Part shown: positions 1-8,455 of the stretch, piece after piece
Layout: every line of letters begins with the position of its first letter
Numbering within the stretch: the first letter of the stretch is position 1
Assembly (NCBI RefSeq): GCF_001577755.1
Contig: NZ_CP010776.1
Location: 2,542,001 to 2,606,000, forward strand
Reading direction: 5' to 3'
Length of the DNA: 64,000 nucleotides
DNA from: Rufibacter sp. DG15C
GTDB taxonomy: Bacteria > Bacteroidota > Bacteroidia > Cytophagales > Hymenobacteraceae
Program-made: the position numbers and the translations under genes
The notes under the pieces: generated by a model
What the model saw: only the letters and a program-made list of their open reading frames with translations
What the model was told of the DNA's origin: nothing
The model's database searches: none

Positions 1-676
1 TGTAGAAACCGCTAATCTCAAACAGCTCTGGCGGCAAGGCCTGCATCCAGAGGTCCATGTCCCGAATGTTGTCCAGCATGAACTGAATGTCTGACTCGGC
101 TAGTTCTGGGAGCTCATGCCTGGCGGTTATCTCCAGAAACTGGGTGTTAATCTCCACATTGAAGTGGCGGTACAAGCCCAATTGGTAGTCTGGAACAGTG
201 TAAATCAAGAACTCCTCATGGGGCACCTGCACGCCGTAAAACTTCTCCAGCACCAAAAAATAGACCATGCGCACGCGGTTGAACAACATGCGATTCTCAT
301 CAATGTTGAGCGGGCGTTTTAGGTGGTTTTGGTCCGTGAGGATAATCTGCTTAAACAGGTCTGTATGGTAAAAGCTGGCATCATACAAAGGGCCCACGGT
401 ACCAATAGCCTCTACCTCTTGCGTGGCCGGCGGAAAGATGGCCGTCATCAATAAATCAATGAGACACTGGTGCTTCTCCAGAATGCTTAAATCTGTGATG
501 GGCTGCAGGAGTTCTGGTGCGGCTTTGAGTTGCCGCTTAATTTCATCGGCGCAAAGAGAAAAGCTGCTTCGGCAGCCAGTTTGCTCATTTTGCCAGTAAG
601 TAATTATAGGTATCAGGCTGAAATGCGCCTTAAAGGGAAACGTAGAAACGCTTATCTGGTGTTCTTGGGAGTGCAT
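1..676 (-). CDS. Conserved protein, N-terminal part (runs off the window)
   Basis: An open frame on the minus strand starts at an ATG at 676 (MHSQEHQISVSTF) and stays open to the window edge, giving about 225 residues. The visible part is soluble, with no signal peptide or membrane segment, and contains stretches such as LCADEIKRQL and MVYFLVLEKFYGV. It resembles the N-terminal region of large cytosolic GAF-domain proteins of Cytophagales as I recall them, but no GAF domain is visible here, so this is only a suggestion. The sequence upstream of the ATG is AT-rich and could hold its promoter. The gene is incomplete because the window ends, not because it is broken. Confidence 0.6.
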   Translation of the reverse strand, partial: MHSQEHQISVSTFPFKAHFSLIPIITYWQNEQTGCRSSFSLCADEIKRQLKAAPELLQPITDLSILEKHQCLIDLLMTAIFPPATQEVEAIGTVGPLYDASFYHTDLFKQIILTDQNHLKRPLNIDENRMLFNRVRMVYFLVLEKFYGVQVPHEEFLIYTVPDYQLGLYRHFNVEINTQFLEITARHELPELAESDIQFMLDNIRDMDLWMQALPPELFEISGFY

Positions 677-996
677 ACACGGCTTTAAACGGAAATTCTA
701 CAAGTATGTCCGAAAAAAGCACCATTTACTTTCCGCATTTTCAGAGATGTTTTTCAAGGGAAGCCGGTCTTAGAAAAAGAAGGCTTTGGTGCCGCCTTTT
801 ATCAGATAGGCTTGGTAGGGAGACTGATTAATATTAGCTGGTGTAAAAGTTTTCTAATTATTGCGATTAAAATTAAGTTGAATTAACTTATTTAGTTATC
901 CTTAAAAAGGATGAAATATGCTAAACAGTTGAATTTTAATTATGTTTTAATCTGGTTAATGAAACGAGTTAATAGCGGAAATAAACTCTAGTTTAT
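677..996. other. AT-rich intergenic region, no gene seen
   Basis: This gap lies between the truncated minus-strand gene and the terminator of the FAS1 gene. It is clearly more AT-rich than the flanking genes. I see no convincing ORF, RNA gene or palindromic element in it. Confidence 0.5.
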
Positions 997-1031
997 AAAA
1001 AAAACAGCCCACTAAAAGTGAGCTGTTTTTT
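997..1031 (-). terminator. Rho-independent terminator of the FAS1 gene
   Basis: AAAAACAGC and GCTGTTTTTT flank an inner CACT/AGTG pairing, so the stem ends in a T-run. It lies 24 bp beyond the stop codon of the minus-strand FAS1 gene and is A/T-flanked on both sides. Confidence 0.75.
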
Positions 1032-1054
1032 CTGCTAATGTAAATCTGTCAAGA

Positions 1055-1621
1055 TTACATGGTTGGTAAAACTACAGCATCAATTACATGGGTAACGCCA
1101 TTGCTAGAGATAACATCTGCAATAGAAACTGTGGCTCCGTTGATCATGACCATGTTGCCCTTGCGGGTAACAGTTAAGGTTTCTCCATTCACAGTTTTTA
1201 GTTTCTGTCCGTTTTTCAGGTCTTTGGCCTGCAATCTGCCTGGTACTACGTGATAGGTCAACACGGCTGTCAACTTGGCTTTGTTTTCAGGGAGTAAAAG
1301 CGACTCTACCGTGCCAGCTGGCAGTTTCTCAAAGGCAGCGTTGGTAGGAGCAAACACCGTGAAAGGACCTGGGCCCATCAAGGTTTCTACCAAACCAGCG
1401 GCTTTAACAGCGGCTACCAGGGTAGTATGATCGCTGGAGCCAAGAGCGTTGGCCACAATATTTTTAGAAGGCACCATCATGGCGCCACCCACTAGCACAC
1501 CTTCTTTCTTCTCCATACCCGTGGTTTTGTCCATCTTGGTTTTAGAAGTAGTTTGGGCAGAGGCATCAAAGGTGAAGAAAGCAGTTCCGGCTAAGGCAAA
1601 TAATACAATAGACTTTTTCAT
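1055..1621 (-). CDS. Fasciclin (FAS1) domain secreted protein
   Basis: This 188-residue protein has a Sec signal peptide (MKKSIVLFALAGTAFFTFDASA) and a short polar linker. A single FAS1 domain spans roughly residues 50-188, with typical motifs: an early TTLVAAVKAAGLVETL, then FTVFAPTNAAFEKLP, LTYHVVPG and a C-terminal GVTHVIDAVVLP. FAS1 domains mediate adhesion or matrix interactions. One-domain secreted forms are common in Bacteroidota, often in several copies. The gene is monocistronic with its own terminator. The family call is secure; the ligand and role are unknown. Confidence 0.9.
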   Translation of the reverse strand: MKKSIVLFALAGTAFFTFDASAQTTSKTKMDKTTGMEKKEGVLVGGAMMVPSKNIVANALGSSDHTTLVAAVKAAGLVETLMGPGPFTVFAPTNAAFEKLPAGTVESLLLPENKAKLTAVLTYHVVPGRLQAKDLKNGQKLKTVNGETLTVTRKGNMVMINGATVSIADVISSNGVTHVIDAVVLPTM

Positions 1622-1946
1622 AATGATTAGGATGGCTTTTATGTGTGTAATGCCTCACTTACGAAGCTCCCTATATCACCGGATTTTGGAATTGAAAAAA
1701 TATTTTATTCAGTACTTAATTGCTTTAGAATTGTATGATGTATTTAAACCGAATTAAAGCTTTGTATTAGACGGAAAAATAAAAATTGTATAGATATAAA
1801 AGTGGAAAGGCTTGCGCAGATGCTATACGTTTCCTTGGGAGTAAATATGTCATGAGGGTTTGTGAACCAAGTGAATGGTTTGACTCAAAGGTGCACAACA
1901 AGCTGTCCAAAGCTTCCTGACTAAGGCAACGGCATACCGAAATTAA
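1622..1946. other. AT-rich intergenic region between convergent-facing ends of FAS1 and MFS genes
   Basis: This region holds the upstream DNA of the FAS1 gene. No ORF with protein-like composition and no structured RNA was recognised. A palindromic element begins at its right edge. Confidence 0.4.
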
Positions 1947-1986
1947 CCGATTTTGGCCTGGTTTCCAGAAAATAGCCCGAAAACGG
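1947..1986. repeat. Palindromic element, copy 1
   Basis: Left arm CCGATTTTGGCCTG, right arm AGCCCGAAAACGG around a TTTCCAGAAA centre. It ends 2 bp before the stop codon of the minus-strand MFS gene, so it would be the first thing transcribed after that gene. Confidence 0.85.
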
Positions 1987-1988
1987 TT

Positions 1989-3143
1989 TTACTCCATCTT
2001 GGCTCTGGAGGAGAGGATGGCTACCGTGATGCCCATCAAGGCAATGATGGCAAACGAGATGCGCAGACTACTGAAACCAGCCACCACGCCAATCAAAGGC
2101 GGACCCACCAGGAAACCGGCAAACCCGATGGTGGTCACCGCCGCCAACGCCGTGCTAGGCGACATGGTCTTGGAGCGGCCGGCCTCTCCGTACACCAGCG
2201 GTACCACGGCACTTACGCCCATACCAACTAGTAGAAACCCGATGATGGCCGTTACCAGATAAGGAAAAATAACCGCTATCGCTAAGCCAATTGCCGTCAA
2301 GGAACCGCTCAGTACTAATACTTTCGGGAGGCCTAGCTTGGTGGTGAGCCAGTCGGCTATGAAGCGGGTGAGGGCCATGGTGCTCATGAAAGCCGTGTAG
2401 CCCGCAGCCACCCAAGCCTTTTCGGCGCCCACTACTTTCTGGAAGTAGATGCCACTCCAGTCAAACATGGCCCCTTCGCAGATGAGGGAGCAGAAGGCAA
2501 TCATGCCCAGCACTATCAGAGACTTATCAGGCATCACAAACAAAGGCTGCTTCTCAGTAGGAGTATCATCCTGAGGCAGAATGTACCTGAAGCTCACCGC
2601 CACGCCTAGAACCGTCAAGGCCAGAATGAGCAGGAAGTGGTGGAAAGGAATAATGTTGGCCCCAATCATCAACGTACCAATGGCCGCACCCGTGAAGCCC
2701 GCCAAACTCCACAAGCCATGAAAAGACGCCATGATAGACTTTTTGTACATGTTCTCCACGCCCACGGCCTGCGTGTTCACGGCAATGTTGGACATGTTGC
2801 TTCCAAACCCGAAGAAGAACAGCGCCACCACCAATTGCCAGGTATTCTGGGCCAGCCCAATGGACACCAGCACCAGGCTGTAAAACAAAAGGCCTACGGT
2901 CACCGCGTTCCGGCTGCCCACCTTAGGAATCAACCAACCCGTGAACGGCAAGGACAGCATCAAGCCCACCGGCAAGGAGAACAGCACCATGCCCAGCTCA
3001 GCCTCAGAGAGGTGCAGTTTGGCCTGTATGCTGGGAATACGGGAGCCCCAACTGGCAAAGCACAGGCCCAGCAGAAAGAACAGGAAACCCACGGCCACGC
3101 GGTAAGTTCGGCGCGAATAAGGAAGAGATGGGGAAAACGTCAT
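1989..3143 (-). CDS. MFS transporter (YbjJ-like)
   Basis: This 384-residue major facilitator superfamily permease has about 12 hydrophobic segments. The start is placed at the ATG at 3143 (MTFSPSLPYSRRTYR), not further upstream. An upstream extension of 33 codons would run through a palindromic element and would encode a non-conserved FPESRPKT-type peptide. The N-terminal signature FASWGSRIPSIQAKL and the following LSEAELGMVLFSLPVG resemble the YbjJ/inner-membrane MFS group, sometimes annotated as fucose-permease-like. The substrate is not predictable. The gene is flanked at both ends by palindromic element copies. Confidence 0.85.
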   Translation of the reverse strand: MTFSPSLPYSRRTYRVAVGFLFFLLGLCFASWGSRIPSIQAKLHLSEAELGMVLFSLPVGLMLSLPFTGWLIPKVGSRNAVTVGLLFYSLVLVSIGLAQNTWQLVVALFFFGFGSNMSNIAVNTQAVGVENMYKKSIMASFHGLWSLAGFTGAAIGTLMIGANIIPFHHFLLILALTVLGVAVSFRYILPQDDTPTEKQPLFVMPDKSLIVLGMIAFCSLICEGAMFDWSGIYFQKVVGAEKAWVAAGYTAFMSTMALTRFIADWLTTKLGLPKVLVLSGSLTAIGLAIAVIFPYLVTAIIGFLLVGMGVSAVVPLVYGEAGRSKTMSPSTALAAVTTIGFAGFLVGPPLIGVVAGFSSLRISFAIIALMGITVAILSSRAKME

Positions 3144-3197
3144 ACACGGTAAGCTCAGAAAGTACAAAAGTAGGCTAAACGGCTGGGAAATCGATTT

Positions 3198-3236
3198 CGT
3201 TTTTGGCCTGCTTTCTGGAAACCAAGTCAAAACCAA
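3198..3236. repeat. Palindromic element, copy 2
   Basis: CGTTTTTGGCCTG then CTTTCTGGAAA, with a degraded right arm (AAGTCAAAACC). It lies about 55 bp upstream of the MFS start. Confidence 0.8.
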
Positions 3237-3419
3237 TGGCACTATCCTAATAGAAACTAGCGTGGATTTTGCTGGAGGCGCATCTGTCCAGGCTTTTTGT
3301 GCGTTGGGATAAAAGAAAGAAAATGTTCTCTTTTTAATTTCGCATCTTTAACCAGTCGAGCTGAATCTTCTTCAAAAAACAAGGGATTCAGCGAATAGTA
3401 TCACCTTTTATCATTCCCC

Positions 3420-4298
3420 ATGGATCAAAATCAAAGCGCCAACAACCTCGGTAACACTGTCAAAAACACCATTCTCATACTTTTAGGTATCGTCTCCGCG
3501 GCCTTCGGTCTGAAGGGCTTCTTGCTGTCCAGTCATTTCATTGACGGCGGGGTAACGGGTATCTCTATGTTACTTTCGGCGGCGTTTGGGTTGCCTCTGG
3601 CTATTTTGATTCTGGTCATCAACCTACCATTTATTGTGCTGGGGTATAAGCAGATGGGCATGCGCTTCACCTTGAAAAGCGCGGCGGCCATTGCCGGTCT
3701 TTCCCTGGCCTTGGTGGTAGTGGAGTTCCCAGACGTGACGCATGACAAGTTGCTGACGGCGGTGTTTGGGGGCGTATTTATTGGCTCGGGCATTGGCCTG
3801 GCCATGCGCGGCGGCGCAGTGCTGGACGGCACAGAGATTGCCGCCCTGATCGTGAGTAAGAACTATCCCTTGAAAGTGAGTGACTTCATTCTACTCCTCA
3901 ACATTCTCATCTTCCTGTCTGCCATGTTGGTGCTGGGCACCGAAACCGCACTTTATTCCATTCTCACCTACTTTGCCGCCTCTAAGATGATTGAGTTCTT
4001 TATACAAGGGATTGAGCAATACACCGGCGTGACCATTGTTTCTGAGCACAGCGAGAAGATACGCCAGGCCGTCACAGAGAACCTGGGCCGCGGCGTGACC
4101 ATTTACCAGGGCAAGCGCGGGTTTGGCAAGCGAGGTACCTCTAACGTAGACATTGATATTGTCTTCACGGTGGTGACCCGCTTTGAGCTGCCAGACCTGA
4201 AGAAGGAAGTAAAACAGATTGACCCCAACGCATTCCTATTCCAGCACAGCATTGATGACACAGAAGGCGGCATGGTCAAGCGCCGGCCTCTGCATTAA
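3420..4298 (+). CDS. YitT family membrane protein
   Basis: This 292-residue protein has about five membrane segments in residues 15-205 (YitT/DUF161 region, with GLKGFLLSSHFIDGGVTGIS). A cytosolic C-terminal DUF2179 domain follows at roughly residues 205-285 (GVTIYQGKRGFGKRG). This is the standard two-part YitT architecture. The family's function is poorly defined. The gene is transcribed alone and is followed by a strong hairpin terminator. Confidence 0.9.
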   Translation: MDQNQSANNLGNTVKNTILILLGIVSAAFGLKGFLLSSHFIDGGVTGISMLLSAAFGLPLAILILVINLPFIVLGYKQMGMRFTLKSAAAIAGLSLALVVVEFPDVTHDKLLTAVFGGVFIGSGIGLAMRGGAVLDGTEIAALIVSKNYPLKVSDFILLLNILIFLSAMLVLGTETALYSILTYFAASKMIEFFIQGIEQYTGVTIVSEHSEKIRQAVTENLGRGVTIYQGKRGFGKRGTSNVDIDIVFTVVTRFELPDLKKEVKQIDPNAFLFQHSIDDTEGGMVKRRPLH

Positions 4299-4320
4299 TC
4301 ACTTGAGTTGATGGATAAAA

Positions 4321-4361
4321 CAGAAAAGCCTGCCCTACTACATGAAGGGCAGGCTTTTCTG
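4321..4361 (+). terminator. Terminator of yitT-like gene
   Basis: A perfect 16-bp stem (CAGAAAAGCCTGCCCT / AGGGCAGGCTTTTCTG) lies 22 bp after the stop and is followed by a short T-rich run. Confidence 0.8.
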
Positions 4362-4399
4362 TTTATAGGCTGTTTTCTGGAAAACAGGCCAAAAACGAG
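4361..4399. repeat. Palindromic element, copy 3 (left arm eroded)
   Basis: TAGGCTGTTTTCTGGAAAACAGGCCAAAAACGA (given in two halves: TAGGCTGTTTTCTGG, AAAACAGGCCAAAAACGA). The right arm is intact. The left arm merges with the preceding terminator. Confidence 0.75.
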
Positions 4400-4422
4400 A
4401 TTCTGATAGATTCTGGGGACAG

Positions 4423-4472
4423 GAAGAGGCCGAAGAAAAGGCTGGAATCAACCTTTGTCTTCGGCCTCTTTA
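4423..4472 (-). terminator. Terminator of the thioredoxin-like gene
   Basis: AAGAGGCCGAAGAAAAGG pairs with CCTTTGTCTTCGGCCTCTT. It lies about 28 bp downstream of the minus-strand stop codon at 4500. Confidence 0.6.
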
Positions 4473-4499
4473 TATGGTCGTGCTTAAGCGTAGTGAGAC

Positions 4500-5063
4500 T
4501 TACTTCTTCTCAGTGCCTTTGATGATGTTGAGTAATTGCATCTCAATGGTAGGGTAGGCCACTTCTACAATTCGGCCAAGTTCCTTACCGTCTTTGTAGA
4601 CAATGAAAGTGGGCACGGCGCTGATGTTGAGCTGTTTTTCTTCGCCGGTCCAGGTGCTTTTGTCCTCGCGTAGGCTCACCATTTCCAATTTAGTGAGTGG
4701 CACGCGGCCCATGTCCAAGACTTTGAAGAACCTAGGCACATCACGCTGGCTGTCTATGCACCAGCTCCCCATATAGGCCTTGAAGGTCACCGTCTCCAGC
4801 AAAGGCGTCAGCTCTTCCATGATTTTGGCATTGGGCGTGTACCGCTGATACCCCGGGTGGAACCAAGCGCTGTGTGGGGCCTGGTCAAAGGCGACGCGCG
4901 TGGTAGGGCCAATCAAGATGGTTTCTCCCGTGGGAGATTTCTCTTCGCGGTTCTCATTGGGGTTGATGCCCGTAGGAGCCGGAGATGCGCTGGTGCTTTG
5001 TTTGGTGCCGGCGCAGCTTCCTAAGGCCAAAACCGTTGCAAAAAGAAGAAGTGACTTTTTCAT
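4500..5063 (-). CDS. Thioredoxin-like lipoprotein with a CxxS site
   Basis: This 187-residue protein has a lipoprotein signal peptide (MKKSLLLFATVLALGSCAG), giving a lipid-anchored Cys at about residue 17. The C-terminal half looks like a thioredoxin fold: FKAYMGSWCIDSQRDVPRFFK, a cis-Pro-type SAVPTFIVYKDGKELGRIVE, and an amphipathic C-terminal helix. The usual CxxC is CIDS here, so only the N-terminal cysteine of the active site remains. A CxxS site can still support monothiol chemistry such as glutathionylation or mixed-disulfide trapping, but not classical disulfide reduction. It has its own terminator. Confidence 0.8.
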   Translation of the reverse strand: MKKSLLLFATVLALGSCAGTKQSTSASPAPTGINPNENREEKSPTGETILIGPTTRVAFDQAPHSAWFHPGYQRYTPNAKIMEELTPLLETVTFKAYMGSWCIDSQRDVPRFFKVLDMGRVPLTKLEMVSLREDKSTWTGEEKQLNISAVPTFIVYKDGKELGRIVEVAYPTIEMQLLNIIKGTEKK

Positions 5064-5109
5064 ATGCGCTTCAATTACGTTTAGACACCCGCAAGCTGTT
5101 GCTTAATTC

Positions 5110-6489
5110 TTAGATAGACTCTAGTGGTCTTGGCTCGTCCAGGTCCACAAATTCGCCTTCCCAACGGGCAATGACGGCGGTGGCCAGACAGTTGCCAATC
5201 ACGTTCACAGAGGTGCGAGCCATGTCCATGAGTTCATCAATACCTAAAATGATAAAGATTGGTTCTACCGGAAGGTTAAAAGAAGCAGCCGTTCCCAGCA
5301 AAATCACCAGAGAGGCTCTTGGCACGCCGGCCACGCCTTTACTGGTCAGCATGAGGGTAAACACCATCAAAAGCTGCTGCTCCCAGGTCAAGTCAATGCC
5401 CGCGGCCTGCGCCACGAAGATAGAAGCCAATGACAAGTACAAAGTGGTTCCGTCCAGGTTGAAGCTATACCCCATAGGCATCACAAATGCTACCACTTTA
5501 CGCGGTACGCCAATGGATTCCATGGCCTCCATGGCGCGCGGCAAAGCGGCCTCAGAGCTGGTGGTGGCAAAGGCAATAGACACCGGCTCGGCGATGGCCT
5601 TGGCAAACATCTTGATAGGAATCCTGAAGAACAAGGCCACCGGCAACAGCACCAATACCAGGAACGCAATGAGGGCCACATACAACGTGGCTAACAGTTT
5701 AAACAGGTTGATCAAGATCCCGAAGCCCATGTGGCCCACCGTGTAGGCAATGGCCGCCCCCACGGCTATAGGCGCGAAGTACATGATGATGTTGGTGAAC
5801 TTGAACATGGTCTCAGCCAAGCTCTCGGTTACTTCTAGCAACGGCCGGCGCTTGCGCTCATTCAGCATGGCCAGGCCAATCCCGAACAACACGCTGAACA
5901 CCACAATCTGCAACACTTGGCCTTCAGCGATGGACTTGGCAATGTTCTCCGGGAAGATGTGCAGGATAATGTCTTGCCAGGTCTGCGGCTCTGGTGCTTT
6001 GATCTCGTCACTGGTGGCCCCTTTCAAGACAATGCCTTCACCGGCCTTGCTGATGTTGATAGCCGCCAGACCAATGAACAAGGCAATGGTGGTCACCACC
6101 TCAAAGTAGATAAGCGCCTTTCCGCCCATCTTGCCCACTTGCTTTAGGTTGGAGTGACCGGCAATGCCCACCACCAACGTGGCAAATACCAGCGGCGCGA
6201 TGATGGTTTTCACCATCTTTAAGAAGATTTTGCTGAACACGTTCAGGTTCTGCGCGAAGTCTGGGAAACTGTAGCCAATCTCGGCGCCAATGACCATGCT
6301 CACCAGAATCCAGGTGGTCAATGATTTTTTACGGTACGCAAATAGAACCAGCACAAGGATGCCAATCCAACGGGCAGTAGCCAGCACCAAGTCTGGAATA
6401 GCCACCAAGGCGTGGTTGTGCATGACAGTCAGGACAGCAGAGATGGTAAGCACCACAAACGCCACCAGCGCAAGAGTAGAATTTTTCAT
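5110..6489 (-). CDS. Dicarboxylate/amino acid:cation symporter (DAACS family)
   Basis: This 459-residue integral membrane protein is homologous to GltP/DctA/GltPh. The first ATG (MKNSTLALVAFVVLTI) is chosen; a GTG six codons upstream is the alternative. Family hallmarks are present: the hairpin-1 serine motif TTSSEAALPRAMEAMES, then MPMGYSFNLDGTTLYLSLASIFVAQ (TM7 NxDGT, cation site), and LMLTSKGVAGVPRASLVILLGTA (hairpin 2). It probably imports C4-dicarboxylates or glutamate/aspartate with Na+ or H+. The N-terminus carries two extra hydrophobic segments. It ends only 46 bp from the start of the following minus-strand gene, so the two could be co-transcribed. Confidence 0.93.
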   Translation of the reverse strand: MKNSTLALVAFVVLTISAVLTVMHNHALVAIPDLVLATARWIGILVLVLFAYRKKSLTTWILVSMVIGAEIGYSFPDFAQNLNVFSKIFLKMVKTIIAPLVFATLVVGIAGHSNLKQVGKMGGKALIYFEVVTTIALFIGLAAINISKAGEGIVLKGATSDEIKAPEPQTWQDIILHIFPENIAKSIAEGQVLQIVVFSVLFGIGLAMLNERKRRPLLEVTESLAETMFKFTNIIMYFAPIAVGAAIAYTVGHMGFGILINLFKLLATLYVALIAFLVLVLLPVALFFRIPIKMFAKAIAEPVSIAFATTSSEAALPRAMEAMESIGVPRKVVAFVMPMGYSFNLDGTTLYLSLASIFVAQAAGIDLTWEQQLLMVFTLMLTSKGVAGVPRASLVILLGTAASFNLPVEPIFIILGIDELMDMARTSVNVIGNCLATAVIARWEGEFVDLDEPRPLESI

Positions 6490-6703
6490 AAGATAATCTG
6501 CGGTCACACCCAGAAGAAGGTGTTTGGCAATGGGTTAGATGATTGGAAGTAGGCCATGATAAGGATGAAGCCCACCAAAGCGAAGCCAAATATAATTTAA
6601 AACTATGGTTTCCTAAAGGGGCAGGCCAGCGATAGTTTCCCTCTTTTTTCTGGCTTTTGATGCATTTTTGCTCTAAACTTAAAATCTCATCCACTACCCC
6701 CAT

Positions 6704-7702
6704 ATGTTGAACTGGCAAATAGAGACCCTTGACCTGGCGCTAAAGTTTACCTGGAAAATCTCCAGAAACGCCTCAGACATGAAAACCAACCTGCTGGTGA
6801 CGGTGGGCAATGAGCGCGTCCAGGGCAGGGGAGAGGCCGCGCCCAACATCCGCTACGGCGAGACGCCTGCCCTCTTACTGGAGCAGTTTGCAAACCTGCA
6901 AAAGAACGGCTTATCAAACGTAGAGACTGTAGAAGAACTGCAGTTTTTGACGCAGCGCGAAGCCGTGATGCCTGCACTGCGTTTTGCCCTGGAGTCTGCC
7001 TTGGTGCATTACCTGTGCAGGAAAACGAACAAGTCCGTGCCTGAATTTCTGGGGGTGCCGGCGGTGGCTTCTACGCCTACCGCGTTCACGTTCCCCATCA
7101 TGGACCCGGGCAAGATTGCGGCCTTTGCGCAAGAGCACCAACTCAAGCGCTTTCAATACCTAAAAGTAAAGGTGAACGAGGAGTCTGGCTTGGACATGAT
7201 GGGGCAGGTTTTCAAAGCCACGGCCCAGCCCTTGATTGTAGACGCCAATGAGGCCTGGCAGGACCCAGACGCGCTCATCCGGTTTATGGAAGGCCTCAAG
7301 AAATACCCCATCCTCATGATAGAGCAGCCCATGCCCGCCGCCTTGGATGAAGAATACCTGTATTTAAAGCCTTACTCGCCCTATGACCTGTTCGCAGATG
7401 AGTCTGTCACCGACCACGCCGACTGGGATCTGTTGAAACGCCAGTTCCATGGCGTGAACATGAAGTTGATGAAGGCCGGTGGTTATTTGATAGGATTGGA
7501 GATTCTGCAAAAGACGCGGTCTTTGGGCCTGAAAACTATGATTGGCTGTATGATGGAAACCTCCATGGGCATCTGGTCGGGCATTCAACTGGCGCACGGC
7601 GTAGATTATCTGGACCTGGACGGCATGCTGGTGGTCAAAGACGAACCGTTTGGGTATGTACAGGAAAAAGACGGAATACTAACTCCCATAAAGCAACCGT
7701 AG
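6704..7702 (+). CDS. Dipeptide epimerase (L-Ala-D/L-Glu epimerase type)
   Basis: This 332-residue enolase-superfamily enzyme acts on the alpha-carbon of dipeptides, classically L-Ala-D-Glu from murein recycling. The capping domain spans residues 1-110. The barrel follows, with the catalytic KxK motif in YLKVKVNEESG, metal ligands in DANEAW, IEQP and ADES, and the second general base in KLMKAGG. All ligands expected for the muconate-lactonizing subgroup are present. Specificity for Ala-Glu rather than another dipeptide is inferred. The stop codon is followed 3 bp later by a palindromic element. Confidence 0.9.
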   Translation: MLNWQIETLDLALKFTWKISRNASDMKTNLLVTVGNERVQGRGEAAPNIRYGETPALLLEQFANLQKNGLSNVETVEELQFLTQREAVMPALRFALESALVHYLCRKTNKSVPEFLGVPAVASTPTAFTFPIMDPGKIAAFAQEHQLKRFQYLKVKVNEESGLDMMGQVFKATAQPLIVDANEAWQDPDALIRFMEGLKKYPILMIEQPMPAALDEEYLYLKPYSPYDLFADESVTDHADWDLLKRQFHGVNMKLMKAGGYLIGLEILQKTRSLGLKTMIGCMMETSMGIWSGIQLAHGVDYLDLDGMLVVKDEPFGYVQEKDGILTPIKQP

Positions 7703-7705
7703 CTT

Positions 7706-7744
7706 CGTTTTTGGTCTATTTTCATAGAAATAGGTCAAAAACAA
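7706..7744. repeat. Palindromic element, copy 4
   Basis: CGTTTTTGGTCTATTTTC / GAAATAGGTCAAAAACA. It begins 3 bp after the TAG stop of the dipeptide epimerase gene. Confidence 0.85.
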
Positions 7745-7745
7745 T

Positions 7746-7806
7746 ATTAATGAATAATGACCAATGAGGAATAGTGAATATTCCTCATTGGTCATTATTC
7801 ATTAAT
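7746..7806. repeat. Long inverted repeat built of TCATTNN heptamers
   Basis: A near-perfect inverted repeat of about 28 bp per arm lies between convergent genes. The right arm reads as heptamers TCATTGG TCATTAT, then TCATTAA TCATTCA. The left arm is the complementary NNAATGA series. It probably forms a strong hairpin that ends transcription from both sides. No transposase or target duplication is visible. Confidence 0.75.
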
Positions 7807-7814
7807 CATTCAAA

Positions 7815-8393
7815 TTATTGTTTCTTGCCTTCGGCTTGGGTAAGCTGTTGCTTGATTTTTGCCAGGTCAGCGTCCAGTTTCTGAAGTTCCTTGGATTTGG
7901 TTTTGTTTTGGGCGGCGCTTTCTAATAGGGTGTTTTTCTGCTCCAGTAATTCGCGCTTGCGCTGTAGTAACTCCAGGCGGGTTTGTAGTTGCTGGGCTTG
8001 TTGCAACTCGTTGCGCAGGGCCGCGGTGTCACCAGTCACTACGGTGCTTTCATTGATAATCACGGGCGTCTTAGAGAAAACCCCTATTATATCCACGCGG
8101 TCACCTTCGGTCATTTGTATTTCTTGGCCGGCACGGTTTACATAGACACCATCTGGCGTCACGGTAGACCCATTTGGGAATCTCTTGGTTTCTGTGAGTG
8201 GGGTGCTCTGCTGGTTGTTCACTTCCACCATTTTACCGTTGCGCATGATCACGCCTTGTTTAAAAGGTGTAACACTGGGCGTAACGGTTTTTCCGCTTTT
8301 AGAAGTTGAGATAGACGCTTGCTGGGCTTGGCTTTGATGGCCTGCCAGGCAGCAAAGCACCAGAAGGATGGCTAAAAAGAAAGGACGTGTCAT
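7815..8393 (-). CDS. Secreted DUF6799-like protein with C-terminal coiled coil
   Basis: This 192-residue protein has a signal peptide (MTRPFFLAILLVLCCLAGHQSQA). The central region, residues 45-110, matches the DUF6799-type pattern: RNGKMVEV, then FPNGSTVTPDGVYVNRAGQE and MTEGDRVDIIG. The C-terminal 75 residues are rich in Leu, Gln, Lys and Glu in heptads and should form a coiled coil. It is probably periplasmic. The function is unknown; the domain assignment is from remembered family patterns. Confidence 0.75.
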   Translation of the reverse strand: MTRPFFLAILLVLCCLAGHQSQAQQASISTSKSGKTVTPSVTPFKQGVIMRNGKMVEVNNQQSTPLTETKRFPNGSTVTPDGVYVNRAGQEIQMTEGDRVDIIGVFSKTPVIINESTVVTGDTAALRNELQQAQQLQTRLELLQRKRELLEQKNTLLESAAQNKTKSKELQKLDADLAKIKQQLTQAEGKKQ

Positions 8394-8413
8394 GTCTGTG
8401 GTTGATTATTTGT

Positions 8414-8452
8414 CGTTTTTAAGCTGTTTTCTGAGAATTAGGCCAAAAGCAG
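8414..8452. repeat. Palindromic element, copy 5
   Basis: CGTTTTTAAGCTGTTTTCTG / GAATTAGGCCAAAAGCAG. It ends 3 bp before the stop codon of the minus-strand DedA gene. Confidence 0.8.
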
Positions 8453-8455
8453 AAA

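Noticed and set aside
7746-7806. Possible CRISPR or MITE
   Set aside because: The heptamer array has no spacer-repeat structure and no cas genes are nearby. It has no terminal duplication or transposase, so it is listed as a repeat only.
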